64,000 nucleotides of DNA from Rhodocyclales bacterium (GTDB lineage Bacteria > Pseudomonadota > Gammaproteobacteria > Burkholderiales > Rhodocyclaceae): NCBI GenBank assembly GCA_028292485.1, contig JAQGMG010000029.1:109377-173376 (forward strand), read 5' to 3'. The notes beneath the pieces were generated by a model that had not been told where the DNA came from, searched no databases, and saw only the letters and a list, made by a program, of their open reading frames with translations. Within the stretch, counting starts at the first letter, position 1. Every line of letters begins with the position of its first letter. Position numbers and translations under genes: made by a program. Below, piece by piece: positions 15,724 through 25,377 of this stretch.

Positions 15724-18363
15724 ATGAATATGCCGCTGTTTCTCGCGAACTGGCGACGCCTGGTGTCAATATGGCTGCTACTGATTGTGCTGGTTGCCAC
15801 GGCGGCGATACTTCTTGGCAGCCTGTTTGAAGAGCAGGCACTTTCCCCCATCAGGATCGGGGAAATGCAACGTGCCCTGCGGCGCGCGGAGTCCCTGCAG
15901 CGTAGCCTTGGTGTTCCGGTTTCAGACGTCATTGCGCTCGCGCGAACACCTTTCGTGCGGGATGCTGCACTGAGCTTTTCTCCGCGGGCGCTCGACAGGT
16001 TCGCAGAGGTTGGCGCGATCGTCGCGGAAACCGGCATCCATTACAACAAGGCCAGGCTTATTGATGCCAACGGCATTGAGCGCGTACGCCTCAACCTGGA
16101 GAACGGCCGTGCCGTGCGCGTGCCGCACTCCCAATTGCAGGACAAGTCCGATCGTTATTTTTTCACCCAGGCACGCGATCTTCCCGAAGGCCGGGTCTTC
16201 TTCTCGCGCAATGACCTGAACGTTGAAAACGGCAAGATTGAAGAGCCCCATATTTCCACCTTGCGTGTATCGACGCCGATACGTACGGCGGACGGCAAAC
16301 TTGCCGCCATGCTGGTGCTCAACATCGATGTCGATCAGCTGGCGCCCATGTTCAGGACGGCGGTGCCGGATTCGATTCCGTTGTGGATGGTCGATCACGA
16401 TGGCTTCTGGCTGAAGGGGCCACGCGCGGATCTGGAGTGGGGGTTTCAGCTTGGGCGCCCGGACGCGCGGCTGGAAAAATTCGACCCCTTGATAGCGGAA
16501 GCAGCGAAGCCTGGAGGCATCGTACAGATCACCACGCCGTCAGGCTTGTGGACCCTGGTCAGGGTGGACCTGCCTGCCTCGAGTGCGATTGCCCGGCTAC
16601 CGCGCGGGGGCGACCACTTCCAGGGCGTGACGCTGATCTCCCTCGTTCCTGCAGGGCAACTGCGAGCTGCCACCGCCAGGACGCATAAACTCACGCTGCT
16701 GGCCGCGATCGTCGTCGGTGTCGTGCTCGTACTGCTCACCACAGCAATGCTCTTGGCATTCGAGGCGCGCAAACGTCAGGCGCGTGAAGCTGAAAAGGCA
16801 CGTCAGCGTTTGCGTCTGGCGCTGGTGGGTGGTGGCTTGTCGATGTGGATTGCCGAGCTGACCAGCCCGGGGCTTTATCTGAATGCCAGCTGGCAGAAGA
16901 TCACGGGCTATCCGCAAGGGCCCACTGCGATGGATGAATGGCTCGAATTGATTCATGTCGATGATCGCGCCGCGGTGGTCGACGCTTTCAAGTCCATGGC
17001 GACAGGGCGGCTTGGCTCTGTTGATTTGCCCCTGCGCTTGAAACATCGCGATGGTCACTGGCTGTTGCTCGGGCTTTATGGCGGCGTGGTCGAATATCTG
17101 GCCAGCGGTTTGCCCGCACAGGCCGCTGGCGTTCTGCGTGACCTTTCCGAGATAGAGCAAAGCGAAAAACGCCTTGAACTGGCACTGCACGGCGGCGACA
17201 TGAGCTGGTGGGACTGGAATGTGTCTGCCGGCGTGGTCAAGGTGGATGCGCGCTGGGGTCACCTGATCGGTGAAGAGGCGGGCGGTCTCACGGAATTCAG
17301 TGTACCGATGGTGAGCATTTTCGAGGACATCGTGCATCTCGAAGACCGGGCCATGCTTGCGGGTGAGATTGGCTCCGTGCTTGCCGCTCAGCGTAGTTAC
17401 ATTGCGTCCGAATATCGTCTGCGGCGCCGTGATGGAAACTGGACATGGGTACTGGCGCGGGGTGAGGTGATGGAGCGCAGCGAAAGTGGTGCGCCAACGC
17501 GTGTGCTGGGCACATTCAAGGACATCTCTCAGCGCAAACGCCTGGAAATTGAACTCAAGGAAGAGCGCAACCTGCTCGAACAAAGGGTCGCAGAGAGAAC
17601 GCAAAATCTTGAGGCGGCACGCCAGGAAGCAGAGCGTGCAAATGTCACCAAGAACACTTTCCTGGCGAACATCTCGCATGAAATGCGCACGCCAATGCAC
17701 GGCATCATCGGCTTTTCCGATATGGGTCAGCGGCTTGACGCGGCCGCGCACACCGATATGGTAAGTGCGTATTTTGCAGCCATCAACCAGAGCGCCATGC
17801 GCCTGCTGAGCCTGCTCAACGATTTGCTGGATATCTCGAAACTCGAGAGCGGCATGATGTCGTTTCACCCCGAAATTATCGATCCCGCAGCGCTGATCGA
17901 CAGCAATGTGCTGGAGCTTGAACCGCTTGCCCGACAGAAGAGCCTGCAGTTGCAGATGGTGTCGACGGGCGCGCTGCCGCCCTTGTTTGCAGACCCGATC
18001 CGCATCGGCCAGGTCGTTCGGAATCTGCTGGCAAATTCGATTCGTTATTCGCCGGAAGGCAGCGTTGTTGCCATCGACGTCTCGGCTATCGACGGCGAGG
18101 CTCTCGGGCTGAATGCTGACCAACGGGTACTGCGCCTCGTGGTCAGCGACAACGGTTGCGGCATTCCTGCCGATGAGCTCGAATCGATCTTCGACAAGTT
18201 CGTGCAAAGCACGCGAACACGCTCCGGCGCTGGCGGGACAGGGCTCGGCCTGTCGATCTGCCGCGATATCGTAACCAGCCATCACGGCCGGATACGCGCT
18301 TTCAATAATGACAATGGCGGTGCTTCGTTCGAAGTGCTGCTGCCCGGTGGAATCAATTCATGA
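15724..18363 (+). CDS. Membrane sensor histidine kinase with periplasmic sensor and two PAS domains
   Basis: 879 residues. The first membrane segment (about 12-33) and second (about 325-350) enclose a periplasmic Cache-like sensor with IRTADGKLAAMLVLNIDVD. Two cytoplasmic PAS domains follow (about 365-485 and 490-615), then a coiled coil, HisKA with SHEMRTP (His652), and the ATPase domain with NLLANSIRYSPEG, DNGCGIP and GTGLGLSICRDI. No receiver is fused; the next gene supplies one through an ATGA overlap. ATG 15724 follows GGAG. The ligand is unknown, though Cache domains often bind small organic molecules. Confidence 0.92.
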   Translation: MNMPLFLANWRRLVSIWLLLIVLVATAAILLGSLFEEQALSPIRIGEMQRALRRAESLQRSLGVPVSDVIALARTPFVRDAALSFSPRALDRFAEVGAIVAETGIHYNKARLIDANGIERVRLNLENGRAVRVPHSQLQDKSDRYFFTQARDLPEGRVFFSRNDLNVENGKIEEPHISTLRVSTPIRTADGKLAAMLVLNIDVDQLAPMFRTAVPDSIPLWMVDHDGFWLKGPRADLEWGFQLGRPDARLEKFDPLIAEAAKPGGIVQITTPSGLWTLVRVDLPASSAIARLPRGGDHFQGVTLISLVPAGQLRAATARTHKLTLLAAIVVGVVLVLLTTAMLLAFEARKRQAREAEKARQRLRLALVGGGLSMWIAELTSPGLYLNASWQKITGYPQGPTAMDEWLELIHVDDRAAVVDAFKSMATGRLGSVDLPLRLKHRDGHWLLLGLYGGVVEYLASGLPAQAAGVLRDLSEIEQSEKRLELALHGGDMSWWDWNVSAGVVKVDARWGHLIGEEAGGLTEFSVPMVSIFEDIVHLEDRAMLAGEIGSVLAAQRSYIASEYRLRRRDGNWTWVLARGEVMERSESGAPTRVLGTFKDISQRKRLEIELKEERNLLEQRVAERTQNLEAARQEAERANVTKNTFLANISHEMRTPMHGIIGFSDMGQRLDAAAHTDMVSAYFAAINQSAMRLLSLLNDLLDISKLESGMMSFHPEIIDPAALIDSNVLELEPLARQKSLQLQMVSTGALPPLFADPIRIGQVVRNLLANSIRYSPEGSVVAIDVSAIDGEALGLNADQRVLRLVVSDNGCGIPADELESIFDKFVQSTRTRSGAGGTGLGLSICRDIVTSHHGRIRAFNNDNGGASFEVLLPGGINS

Positions 18364-18743
18364 ACACTTGCCACATTCTCGCGGTCGACGACGAACCGAT
18401 AAATCTCGCACTCTTCAAGGCCTTCTTCTTCGAACAGCCCTATGAGGTAACACTGTGCTCGAGCGGCACAAAGGCCATCGACATGCTCGACGACCCGACG
18501 CAGGTGATTGACGTGGTGGTGCTCGACCTGATGATGCCCAACGTGGATGGCTTCGACGTCCTGCGCGCCGTGCGCGCGCATGCACTTCGCAATGCGCTGC
18601 CGGTCATCGTGCAAAGCGGCAACGGCGACAATGAATACATCCGCAAGGCGCTTGATGCAGGAGCGGACGATTACCTCGTCAAACCTTTCCTGTTCGATAC
18701 CCTGATGGCGGCGCTGAAAAAGGTTCTTCCTGGTTCAGCTTGA
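18360..18743 (+). CDS. Stand-alone response-regulator receiver
   Basis: 127 residues, a CheY-like receiver only. The acidic pocket is VDDEP (10-13), the phosphorylated residue Asp56 is in VVLDLMMP, the switch Ser86 is in VQSGNG, and Lys108 is in YLVKP. With no output domain it must act by protein contact, or pass phosphate on. The ATG overlaps the kinase stop (ATGA), so the two are translated together and form a pair. The 3' end overlaps the photolyase gene tail to tail by 65 bases. Confidence 0.93.
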   Translation: MNTCHILAVDDEPINLALFKAFFFEQPYEVTLCSSGTKAIDMLDDPTQVIDVVVLDLMMPNVDGFDVLRAVRAHALRNALPVIVQSGNGDNEYIRKALDAGADDYLVKPFLFDTLMAALKKVLPGSA

Positions 18744-20199
18744 ACCGTGACAAGGTGGTTTCACGCGCTGCGGCGTGATCGACAATGGGTGCGGGATACT
18801 CCGGGCTGATGGCAGTGCCGTGGTCGATCCGCAGTCCAGGCGGCAATTTCCACGGCGCATGGATGTACCTGTCAGGAAGCTTCGCCAGTTCCGGCAGGTA
18901 ACGACGAATGAATTTGCCGTGCGGGTCGAAACGCTCTGACTGTGTTACCGGGTTGAAGATGCGGAAATAGGGTTGGGCATCGCAGCCCGTTGATGCCGCC
19001 CATTGCCAGCCGCCATTGTTGGCGGCAAGGTCGTAGTCGTTGAGCTGCGCCGCAAAGTAGCGTTCGCCGCGCAGCCAGTGAATACCGAGATCCTTGGTGA
19101 GGAAACTGGCCGCGATCATGCGCAGGCGGTTGTGCATGAAGCCGGTCTGATTGAGCTGGCGCATGGCCGCGTCGACAATGGGATAGCCGGTGCGTGCCTC
19201 GCACCATGCTGCAAACAGCGCGTCGGCGGCGGGTCCGCTTTCCCAGCGGATGTCGTCGTATTCAGCCTTCCAGGCGTGTTCCACCACATGCGGATGATGA
19301 AACAATATCTGGTGGTAGAAATCACGCCAGATCAGTTCCGATAGCCAGGTTTCGGCGCCCGCATTGCCGTACATGCTGCGTTGCCAGGCATGGCGCGCCA
19401 GCTGGCGGATGCTCACCGTGCCGAAGCGCAGATGCGCCGATAGATAGGAAACGCCCTTGACCGCAGGGAAGTCGCGCGTGTCCTTGTAAAGATCCATGCG
19501 TTCAGTGAAATCGTCGAACAGTTGCGCCCCGCCGCTCATTCCGACGGGCAGGCGCAACTCCGTGAGGTTGGTGGCTTGAAAGCCAATCTCCTGTAGCGTT
19601 GGAACGCCCTTTGCCTGCGGCGCGACCGCTAGTCGTTCGGCATACTTTCCGACCGGGTAGGAGCTCAGATAGAAATCATTCACCAAGCGCAGCCAAGCAT
19701 TCTTATACGCGGTGAAAACGCCAAAGGGCTTGCCTGCCTGCGTCAGCACCTCACTGCGTTCGAAGATCACCTGGTCTTTGAAGTCGTTGAAGACAATACC
19801 CAGTGCTTGCAATCGATGGGCGACATCGGCATCGCGCTCGATGGCTTGCGGTTCATAGTCGTGATTGCAGTAGACGGCGGCGACATCGAGCTGGGCAGCG
19901 AGCCGTGGCACTTCTTCACGGGCCTTGCCGTGGCACACGACGAGTGCGCCGCCGTCGCGGCGCAAGGCTGCATCCAGCTCGACCAGGCTTTCGCGAATGA
20001 ACTCCACACGCCGATCGATGCGTGTCGGCAAGGCGCCGAGGATTTCCATGTCGAACACGAAGACACAGAACACTTGCAGGTGTTTGCGCAAGGCATGGTA
20101 AAGGGCCGCGTGGTCGAAATTGCGCAAGTCGCGGCGAAACCACACCAGTGCGCGACCGTCGCGGGAGGCAGAGGCAGAGGCAAAGGCAGAGGCGTTCAT
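18679..20199 (-). CDS. phrB: Deoxyribodipyrimidine photolyase (class I)
   Basis: Light-driven flavoprotein that splits cyclobutane pyrimidine dimers. 506 residues: antenna-binding alpha/beta domain (about 15-150, with LVWFRRDLR) and helical FAD domain with [44 protein letters not shown] and [13 protein letters not shown] 20199 is followed by an Ala/Ser run made by five copies of a hexamer. About 25 C-terminal residues extend past the usual family end into the receiver gene on the other strand. Confidence 0.95.
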   Translation of the reverse strand: MNASAFASASASRDGRALVWFRRDLRNFDHAALYHALRKHLQVFCVFVFDMEILGALPTRIDRRVEFIRESLVELDAALRRDGGALVVCHGKAREEVPRLAAQLDVAAVYCNHDYEPQAIERDADVAHRLQALGIVFNDFKDQVIFERSEVLTQAGKPFGVFTAYKNAWLRLVNDFYLSSYPVGKYAERLAVAPQAKGVPTLQEIGFQATNLTELRLPVGMSGGAQLFDDFTERMDLYKDTRDFPAVKGVSYLSAHLRFGTVSIRQLARHAWQRSMYGNAGAETWLSELIWRDFYHQILFHHPHVVEHAWKAEYDDIRWESGPAADALFAAWCEARTGYPIVDAAMRQLNQTGFMHNRLRMIAASFLTKDLGIHWLRGERYFAAQLNDYDLAANNGGWQWAASTGCDAQPYFRIFNPVTQSERFDPHGKFIRRYLPELAKLPDRYIHAPWKLPPGLRIDHGTAISPEYPAPIVDHAAARETTLSRFKLNQEEPFSAPPSGYRTGKV

Positions 20200-20302
20200 G
20201 TCCCACATTGTGCAGCAATCGTCCCGCCGCGCTGCGCGCATTCATGGGCCTGGCAAGCCACGGACCGGGTGCCCGATGTGGGCCAACGGCGGACAATCCG
20301 GC

Positions 20303-20308
20303 TACAAT
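20303..20308 (+). promoter_or_regulatory. Candidate -10 box for the yqgE-pyr operon
   Basis: TACAAT ends 6 bases before the GTG start of yqgE. A transcript from this box would begin at or next to the GTG, so yqgE may be made from a leaderless mRNA. No good -35 hexamer or ribosome site is visible. Confidence 0.5.
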
Positions 20309-20314
20309 ACGGGC

Positions 20315-20875
20315 GTGCAAAACGTCAATCTTACTCATCATTTCCTCATTGCCATGCCCGCAATGGAGGACCCCGATTTCTCCCGCTCGCTCGTCTATGT
20401 GGCCGAACACAATGACGAAGGCGCGCTGGGCGTGGTTATCAATCGCCCCATCGATCTGACAGTCGAAGGCCTTTTCGAGCGCGTCGATATTCCGCTCGAT
20501 GCCAAGGAGGTCGGCGAGGCGCCTGTCTATTTCGGCGGCCCCGTGCAGACCGACCGTGGCTTCGTGCTGCATCGGCCGATCGGCGAATGGCAGTCGAGCC
20601 TCAAGGTCAACGACGACATCGCCCTGACCAGTTCGAAAGACATATTGCAGGCGCTGGGCACCTTGGGCGAGCCTGCCGAAGTCTTGATCACGCTTGGTTA
20701 TTCCGGCTGGGGCGCCGGGCAGCTTGAGGAAGAGCTGGCGCAGAACGCCTGGCTTACCGTGCCGGCCGACGCGCAAATCATCTTTGATCTGCCGCCGGAA
20801 GAGCGGCTGTCGGCCGCACTGCATCTGCTTGGCGTCGATTTCACCAATCTCTCCGATGTGGCGGGGCACGCTTAA
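20315..20875 (+). CDS. yqgE: YqgE/AlgH family protein (UPF0301)
   Basis: 186 residues from GTG 20315. Family hallmarks are [17 protein letters not shown] at the N-terminus, [44 protein letters not shown] and WLTVPAD. The biochemical role is not firmly known; in Pseudomonas AlgH influences alginate and other regulation. Longer frames upstream run into the photolyase promoter region and have no support. It is the first gene of a tight operon with ruvX and the pyrimidine genes. Confidence 0.9.
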   Translation: MQNVNLTHHFLIAMPAMEDPDFSRSLVYVAEHNDEGALGVVINRPIDLTVEGLFERVDIPLDAKEVGEAPVYFGGPVQTDRGFVLHRPIGEWQSSLKVNDDIALTSSKDILQALGTLGEPAEVLITLGYSGWGAGQLEEELAQNAWLTVPADAQIIFDLPPEERLSAALHLLGVDFTNLSDVAGHA

Positions 20876-20890
20876 GGTGGTGACCGGGCG

Positions 20891-21367
20891 ATGAGCACGC
20901 TGCTTGGTTTCGACTTCGGCACCGCCCGCATCGGGGTTGCTGTTGGCGAAACGGAGAGCGGCCTGGCGCAACCCCTGCTGGTGATCGATGACGAAGCCAA
21001 TGATGTGCGTTTCGGCGAAATTGCCAAGCTGATTGCCGAATGGAAGCCCGCAACGCTGGTAGTAGGTATGCCCGGCACCGAAGACGGTAGCGAGCATGCG
21101 ATGGCGCCGCGCTGCAGACGATTTGCCAATCAGCTGACGGGGCGATTCTCGCTGCCCGTAAAGTTGTTCGACGAGACGCTCAGCTCCGTCGAAGCGGAAG
21201 AAATGCTCAAGCAGGCAGGCGGAAAATTCTCCGATTGGCGCGAGCGCAAACGCATACTCGACGCCGTGGCCGCGCAACGTATCCTGCAAAGCTATCTGGA
21301 CAGCATCGGTACGCAGTCGTCCCCTCATTTGCAACCCCGGTCGGACCCTCATCATGGAACTACCTGA
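20891..21367 (+). CDS. ruvX: Holliday-junction resolvase-like / pre-16S rRNA nuclease RuvX (YqgF)
   Basis: 158 residues with an RNase H-like fold. Conserved sites are [15 protein letters not shown] (first acidic residue), [18 protein letters not shown] (catalytic Glu) and the final [15 protein letters not shown] (Asp). The family acts in 5'-end maturation of 16S rRNA. It begins 15 bases after yqgE and overlaps pyrR by 14 bases. The C-terminal tail of about 20 residues after YLDS is longer than usual and is coded by the overlap. Confidence 0.93.
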   Translation: MSTLLGFDFGTARIGVAVGETESGLAQPLLVIDDEANDVRFGEIAKLIAEWKPATLVVGMPGTEDGSEHAMAPRCRRFANQLTGRFSLPVKLFDETLSSVEAEEMLKQAGGKFSDWRERKRILDAVAAQRILQSYLDSIGTQSSPHLQPRSDPHHGTT

Positions 21368-21854
21368 CGCCGCCAGCTTGTGCGAAAAACTCGCCGAGCA
21401 GATACGCCCCCACCTCACGCCCGACACGGCGCTGATCGGCATTCACACCGGCGGTGTATGGCTCGCCGAGCGATTGCATCATGCATTGGGCATCACCGAG
21501 GCTCTTGGCACCATCGACGTCGCTTTCTATCGCGATGATTTCGGCTCACGCGGCCTGCACGCACGGCCGCGCAAGAGCGACATCCCGTTCGACATTGACG
21601 GCCGCCCGCTGATTCTCGTCGATGACGTGCTTTACACCGGCCGCACCACGCGCGCAGCACTCAATGAGCTCTTCGACTACGGCCGTCCCGGCCGTGTGGA
21701 TCTGGCCGTGCTGGTCGACCGTGGCGAGCGGCAGCTGCCGATCTCGCCGCGCTACTGCCCGCTCACCTTGACCGAGTCCCTGCCCACAGGTTCGCGTTTG
21801 CGCCTGTCGCGCTCGGAGGCAGGCGAACTCTCTTTGAGGATCATCAATGCGTAA
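21354..21854 (+). CDS. pyrR: PyrR: pyrimidine regulator / uracil phosphoribosyltransferase
   Basis: 166 residues with a type I PRTase fold. The PRPP loop is [18 protein letters not shown], with an N-terminal [11 protein letters not shown] and DVAFYRDDF. In Firmicutes PyrR is an RNA-binding attenuator; in proteobacteria the regulatory role is less certain, and I see no clear attenuator here. It overlaps both ruvX (14 bases) and pyrB (8 bases). Confidence 0.93.
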   Translation: MELPDAASLCEKLAEQIRPHLTPDTALIGIHTGGVWLAERLHHALGITEALGTIDVAFYRDDFGSRGLHARPRKSDIPFDIDGRPLILVDDVLYTGRTTRAALNELFDYGRPGRVDLAVLVDRGERQLPISPRYCPLTLTESLPTGSRLRLSRSEAGELSLRIINA

Positions 21855-22806
21855 TCCGCAATTGACCCGGAATGGCGAATTGCAGCACCTGCTCACGCTC
21901 GATGGGCTACCCAAGGCAATCCTCGAGCAGATACTCGACATTGCAGAACCTTTTACCGAAGTGGCCGAGCGCGAAGTCAAGAAGCTGCCGTTGTTGCGGG
22001 GCAAGAGCGTCTTCAACGTCTTCTTCGAAAACAGCACGCGTACCCGTACCACCTTCGAGATCGCCGCCAAGCGCTTATCTGCTGATGTCATAAACCTGAA
22101 CGTGGCGACAAGCTCGACCACCAAGGGCGAGACCCTGCTCGACACGGTCGACAACCTTTGCGCCATGGGCGCCGACATGTTCGTGGTACGTCACGCATCG
22201 AGCGGCGCACCGTACCTCATGGCCGAGCACCTGCATGCCACGAAGCGCGATCATATTTCGGTCGTCAATGCCGGCGACGGCCGCCATGCGCACCCCACGC
22301 AGGGGCTGCTCGACATGTACACGATCCGCCACTACAAGAAAGACTTCACCAACCTGGTAGTGGCTGTTGTCGGCGACGTGCTGCACTCGCGGGTGGCCAG
22401 GTCCGAAATTGCCGCGCTCACCACGCTGGGCGTGCCGGAAGTGCGCGTGATCGGCCCCAAGACCTTGCTGCCCACGGGCGTCGAACGCATGGGCGTGCGT
22501 GTCTTCCACGATATGCACGAGGGCCTCAAGGGGGTCGATGTCGTCATGATGCTGCGCTTGCAGAACGAGCGCATGCAGGGTGCTTTGCTGCCCTCCAGCC
22601 AGGAGTACTTCAAGGTATGGGGCCTGACGCCGGAGAAGCTGGCGCGTGCCAAACCGGACGCCATCGTACTGCACCCGGGGCCGATGAACCGCGGCGTCGA
22701 GATCGATTCTGCCGTTGCCGATGGTCAGAACGCCGTCATATTGCCGCAGGTCACGTTCGGCATTGCCGTACGCATGGCGGTGATGAGCATGCTGGCGGGG
22801 GGCTAA
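21847..22806 (+). CDS. pyrB: Aspartate carbamoyltransferase catalytic chain
   Basis: 319 residues. Carbamoyl-phosphate loop [25 protein letters not shown], and the aspartate-binding region [10 protein letters not shown] are all present. It forms N-carbamoyl-aspartate in UMP synthesis. The size and the partner pyrC' downstream suggest the class A, dodecameric PyrB/PyrC' type described in Pseudomonas rather than the PyrB/PyrI type; no pyrI is present. Confidence 0.96.
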   Translation: MRNPQLTRNGELQHLLTLDGLPKAILEQILDIAEPFTEVAEREVKKLPLLRGKSVFNVFFENSTRTRTTFEIAAKRLSADVINLNVATSSTTKGETLLDTVDNLCAMGADMFVVRHASSGAPYLMAEHLHATKRDHISVVNAGDGRHAHPTQGLLDMYTIRHYKKDFTNLVVAVVGDVLHSRVARSEIAALTTLGVPEVRVIGPKTLLPTGVERMGVRVFHDMHEGLKGVDVVMMLRLQNERMQGALLPSSQEYFKVWGLTPEKLARAKPDAIVLHPGPMNRGVEIDSAVADGQNAVILPQVTFGIAVRMAVMSMLAGG

Positions 22807-22810
22807 GAAG

Positions 22811-24094
22811 ATGAAAATACACATTCAAAATGGCCGCCTTGTCGATCCGGCAAACAAGATCGACGCGCAGCAGGACGTCTTCATCGACGAAGGCAAGGTC
22901 ATCGCCGTGGGCGCAGCACCCGCGGGCTTCAGTGCGGAGCGCGTGATTGATGCCAGCGGCCTTGTCGTGGCGCCCGGTCTGATCGATCTGGCTGCACGTC
23001 TGCGCGAGCCCGGGTTTGAATACCGCGCCACGCTGGAGTCCGAGATGGAGGCGGCAATGGCTGGTGGTGTGACCAGTCTGGCGTGCCCGCCAGACACCGA
23101 CCCGCCGCTCGACGAGCCGGGCCTGGTCGAGATGTTGTGCTTTCGCGCTCTGAGTCTGAATTGCGCGCACGTCTATCCGATCGGTGCCCTGACGGTTGGT
23201 CTCAAGGGCGAGAGCATCACCGAGATGGCCGAGCTGATCGAAGCCGGCTGTGTCGCTTTCAGCCAGGCCAATACGCCGTTGGTGGACACGCAAGTGTTGC
23301 TGCGTGCCATGCAATACGCAGCGACCTTCGGTTTCCGCGTCTGGTTGCAGCCCACCGATCCGTTTCTCGGCAAGGGTGGCATGGCCCACGATGGCGAAAT
23401 CGCGTCGCGACTCGGGCTGACCGGCATACCGGTGGAGGCGGAAACGGTGGCGCTGTCTACACATCTGAAGCTGGCGGCCGCCACCGGTGCGAAACTTCAC
23501 GTTACGCGATTGTCATCGGGCGCCGGTCTGGCATTGATCGATCAGGCGCGCGCCGCCGGCCTCGATGTAACCTGCGACGTCGCTGCTCACTACCTGCATC
23601 TGTGCGATATGGATATCGGTTACTTCAGCCCTCTGTGTCACCTGGAGCCGCCATTGCGCAGCCAGCGTGACCGCGAGGCTTTGCGAGTCGGCCTCGCCGA
23701 GGGCCGTATCAATGCCGTGTGTTCCGACCATACGCCGGTCGACGACGATGCCAAGCAGATGCCGTTCGGTGAGTCCGAAGTCGGCGCGACGGGGCTGGAG
23801 CTACTGTTGCCGCTCACGCTGAAATGGGCCCACGAGAACAAGGTGCCGCTGATACAGGCGTTGGCGCGGGTGACTTCGGATGCGGCCGGCATCATGGGCA
23901 TTACAAAGGGCGGGCATCTCGGTGTGGGTGCGCGTGCAGATGTCTGCGTATTCGATGCCGCTGCCGAGCGGGTCGTCACGCGTGCATCACTCAGGAGCCA
24001 GGGCAAGAACACACCGTTCCTTGGCGTCTCGTTACCGGGTGTGATGCGTTACACGCTGGTCGAAGGGCGGGTGATGTTCGAGAACACGCCCTAG
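22811..24094 (+). CDS. Inactive dihydroorotase homologue PyrC' (PyrX)
   Basis: 427 residues with an amidohydrolase fold. Active dihydroorotases carry the metal motif DxHxHLREPG; here it reads DLAARLREPG, so His61 is Ala and His63 is Arg. The next conserved MPNTxP also deviates (CPPDTDPP). Enzymes with such losses are the PyrC' subunits that hold the ATCase together without activity, known from Pseudomonas. It lies 4 bases after pyrB and ends in a strong terminator. A catalytic pyrC must be elsewhere. Confidence 0.92.
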   Translation: MKIHIQNGRLVDPANKIDAQQDVFIDEGKVIAVGAAPAGFSAERVIDASGLVVAPGLIDLAARLREPGFEYRATLESEMEAAMAGGVTSLACPPDTDPPLDEPGLVEMLCFRALSLNCAHVYPIGALTVGLKGESITEMAELIEAGCVAFSQANTPLVDTQVLLRAMQYAATFGFRVWLQPTDPFLGKGGMAHDGEIASRLGLTGIPVEAETVALSTHLKLAAATGAKLHVTRLSSGAGLALIDQARAAGLDVTCDVAAHYLHLCDMDIGYFSPLCHLEPPLRSQRDREALRVGLAEGRINAVCSDHTPVDDDAKQMPFGESEVGATGLELLLPLTLKWAHENKVPLIQALARVTSDAAGIMGITKGGHLGVGARADVCVFDAAAERVVTRASLRSQGKNTPFLGVSLPGVMRYTLVEGRVMFENTP

Positions 24095-24111
24095 TATTTG
24101 CGTGACTGGTT

Positions 24112-24150
24112 AAAAAAGGGCGCGGGAGATATTCTCCCGCGCCCTTTTTT
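24112..24150 (+). terminator. Terminator of the pyr operon
   Basis: AAAAAAGGGCGCGGGAGA pairs with TCTCCCGCGCCCTTTTTT, an 18-base perfect stem with a 3-base loop and a T run. The A run on the other side also lets it serve the minus-strand gene ending at 24181. Confidence 0.95.
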
Positions 24151-24180
24151 CAACTAGCGATTTCCGCTCTCGCCGAGTGC

Positions 24181-24486
24181 TTAGTCGCGATGCAGCTGGC
24201 GCATATCGTGGTGGCGGTGGAAGCGTGAATGGCGCAACGCTTGACGTTCGCGGTACATCTGGCGACGGATCTCCCGGGCGTGCCTGAATTCGTGGCTACG
24301 CTGGGCGCGGTGCAAATCCTGACGCGAGTGCACAAGCTCGTGACGATCACCAGCAATAACGCGATTGTCATGTCTGACCGCGACGACCGCATGCGGCGTT
24401 GTTACAGGCGGGTGTGCGGGCTGGGCGGCGGCAAGGCCGGACAAAGTGATGAAGGCAACGGCTGCGAGGCTGCGTACGATATTCAT
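24181..24486 (-). CDS. Small exported basic His/Arg-rich protein
   Basis: 101 residues. A signal peptide (MNIVRSLAAVAFITLSGLAAAQ) is followed by about 80 residues rich in Arg, His, Asp and Gln, with spaced RxxLxRD-like units (ELVHSRQDLHRAQRSHEF). Ribosome site AGGAGA lies 8 bases before the ATG, and the shared terminator follows, so I accept it as a gene. I do not recognise a named family. A frameshifted relative lies 430 bases upstream. A periplasmic metal-binding or charged coiled-coil role is possible but unproven. Confidence 0.7.
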   Translation of the reverse strand: MNIVRSLAAVAFITLSGLAAAQPAHPPVTTPHAVVAVRHDNRVIAGDRHELVHSRQDLHRAQRSHEFRHAREIRRQMYRERQALRHSRFHRHHDMRQLHRD

Positions 24487-24710
24487 GATGTATCTCCTGA
24501 TGATTTGAGGTCACCGCGAATGCGTGCCCCATGAGTCGAACAACGCGTGGCCGTCGACAGTGACGACCTGCGTGTGCAAGCAGATGTAAGCGTGGTTACA
24601 AGTGCCCGTGTCAGTCCGCCAAGGTTCGCTGAATTTGCGAGTTCCCGCACACTACTGTCCGTAACAATGCGGCGGTCCGCAGAAGTCGAATGAGCAGAAA
24701 ACTCTCGTCC

Positions 24711-24797
24711 CGTCATTCCCGCGAAAGCGGGAATCCACTTTCAGGTGATGAGTGAACTTGTACAGGGAGGTGGATTCCCGCTTCCGCGGGAATGACG
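24711..24797. repeat. Dispersed hairpin repeat, copy 2
   Basis: Left arm starts CGTCATTCCCGCGAAAG; the right arm at 24770-24797 is its inverse apart from one base (CTTCCGCGGGAATGACG). About 32 bases lie between the arms. A decayed half arm (CTTCGCTGGAATGACGG) follows near 24825-24842. Confidence 0.85.
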
Positions 24798-24858
24798 GAT
24801 TTGGGGGTGCAGACAGCATTACGCCTTCGCTGGAATGACGGACCTGTAATGAAGCTGC

Positions 24859-24892
24859 AAAAAAAGCGGCGCGGGTTTCAGGCCCGCGCCGC
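24859..24892 (-). terminator. Terminator for the frameshifted small gene
   Basis: On the minus strand GCGGCGCGGG pairs with CCCGCGCCGC (10 base pairs, 7-base loop), followed by seven Ts (seven As at 24859-24865 on the plus strand). It starts 25 bases after the pseudogene stop. Confidence 0.85.
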
Positions 24893-24916
24893 ATTGATAC
24901 TTGCGATTCCTGCAAA

Positions 24917-25209
24917 TTATTTATGTAGCTCCTTGCGATCGTGATGCCGCTCTACGCGATCACGGTGCAGGGCGCGGCGGTCCTGATTCAATTCCCTGCG
25001 ATCGGCATGGGCAGCTTGCACGTCGCCATTGCGCCTGTCCTGTCGTAGTTCTTGCTTGTCCTGACGGATCTCCTGCCGGTCATGCGCAATATCGCGATTG
25101 TCGCGGCGTATTTCAGCACGTTCGCCCGGTGTGGCGAGTGGCGGTGTTGCGGCGGCTAGCCGGACAAGGCGAGAAGGGTAAAAGCGGTAAGCGCCTTTGC
25201 TATTGTCAT
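24917..25209 (-). pseudogene. Frameshifted paralogue of the small exported basic protein
   Basis: ATG 25209 follows GGGAGAA and encodes MTIAKALTAFTLLALSG, then hits TAG at about 25155. One base out of phase the protein continues as LAAATPPLATPGERAE and then about 65 residues of repeated DR-rich units (DRQEIRQDKQELRQDRR, DRRELNQDRRALHRDR) to the TAA at 24917. A single missing C (GGC-CTAGCC) would restore an intact protein of about 97 residues, closely like the 101-residue neighbour (LSGLAAA shared). The ribosome site, signal peptide and terminator are all intact, so this is a recent frameshift or a sequence error. Confidence 0.8.
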
Positions 25210-25377
25210 GTTTTCTCCCGAGGTATGTGGGGCAGCGAGAGCTGTCCTGTACTTACCTTAATGCCTGGTCTGCGGCTTTGCAGTTCGCCAATGCAAGCAA
25301 ATGTAAGCGGATTACAAATTCGACATGAAATGCGCGGTCAATGAATGTCGATAGAACATTCACTTACAAATCGGTGC

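Larger units (their letters stand above)
24487..24916. other. Intergenic region with repeat and terminator
   Basis: 430 bases between the two small exported protein genes. The first 220 bases would hold the promoter of the 101-residue protein. The middle holds repeat copy 2 (24711-24797) with a degenerate extra arm to about 24842, and the end holds the terminator of the upstream frameshifted gene. No gene is seen. Confidence 0.6.

Noticed and set aside
16597..18285. 562-codon minus-strand frame opposite the sensor kinase
   Set aside because: Antisense shadow; the kinase motifs on the plus strand are complete.
20165..20196. Phase-variable repeat at the start of the photolyase gene
   Set aside because: The unit is a hexamer, so copy changes would only add or remove Ala-Ser pairs and would not switch the frame.
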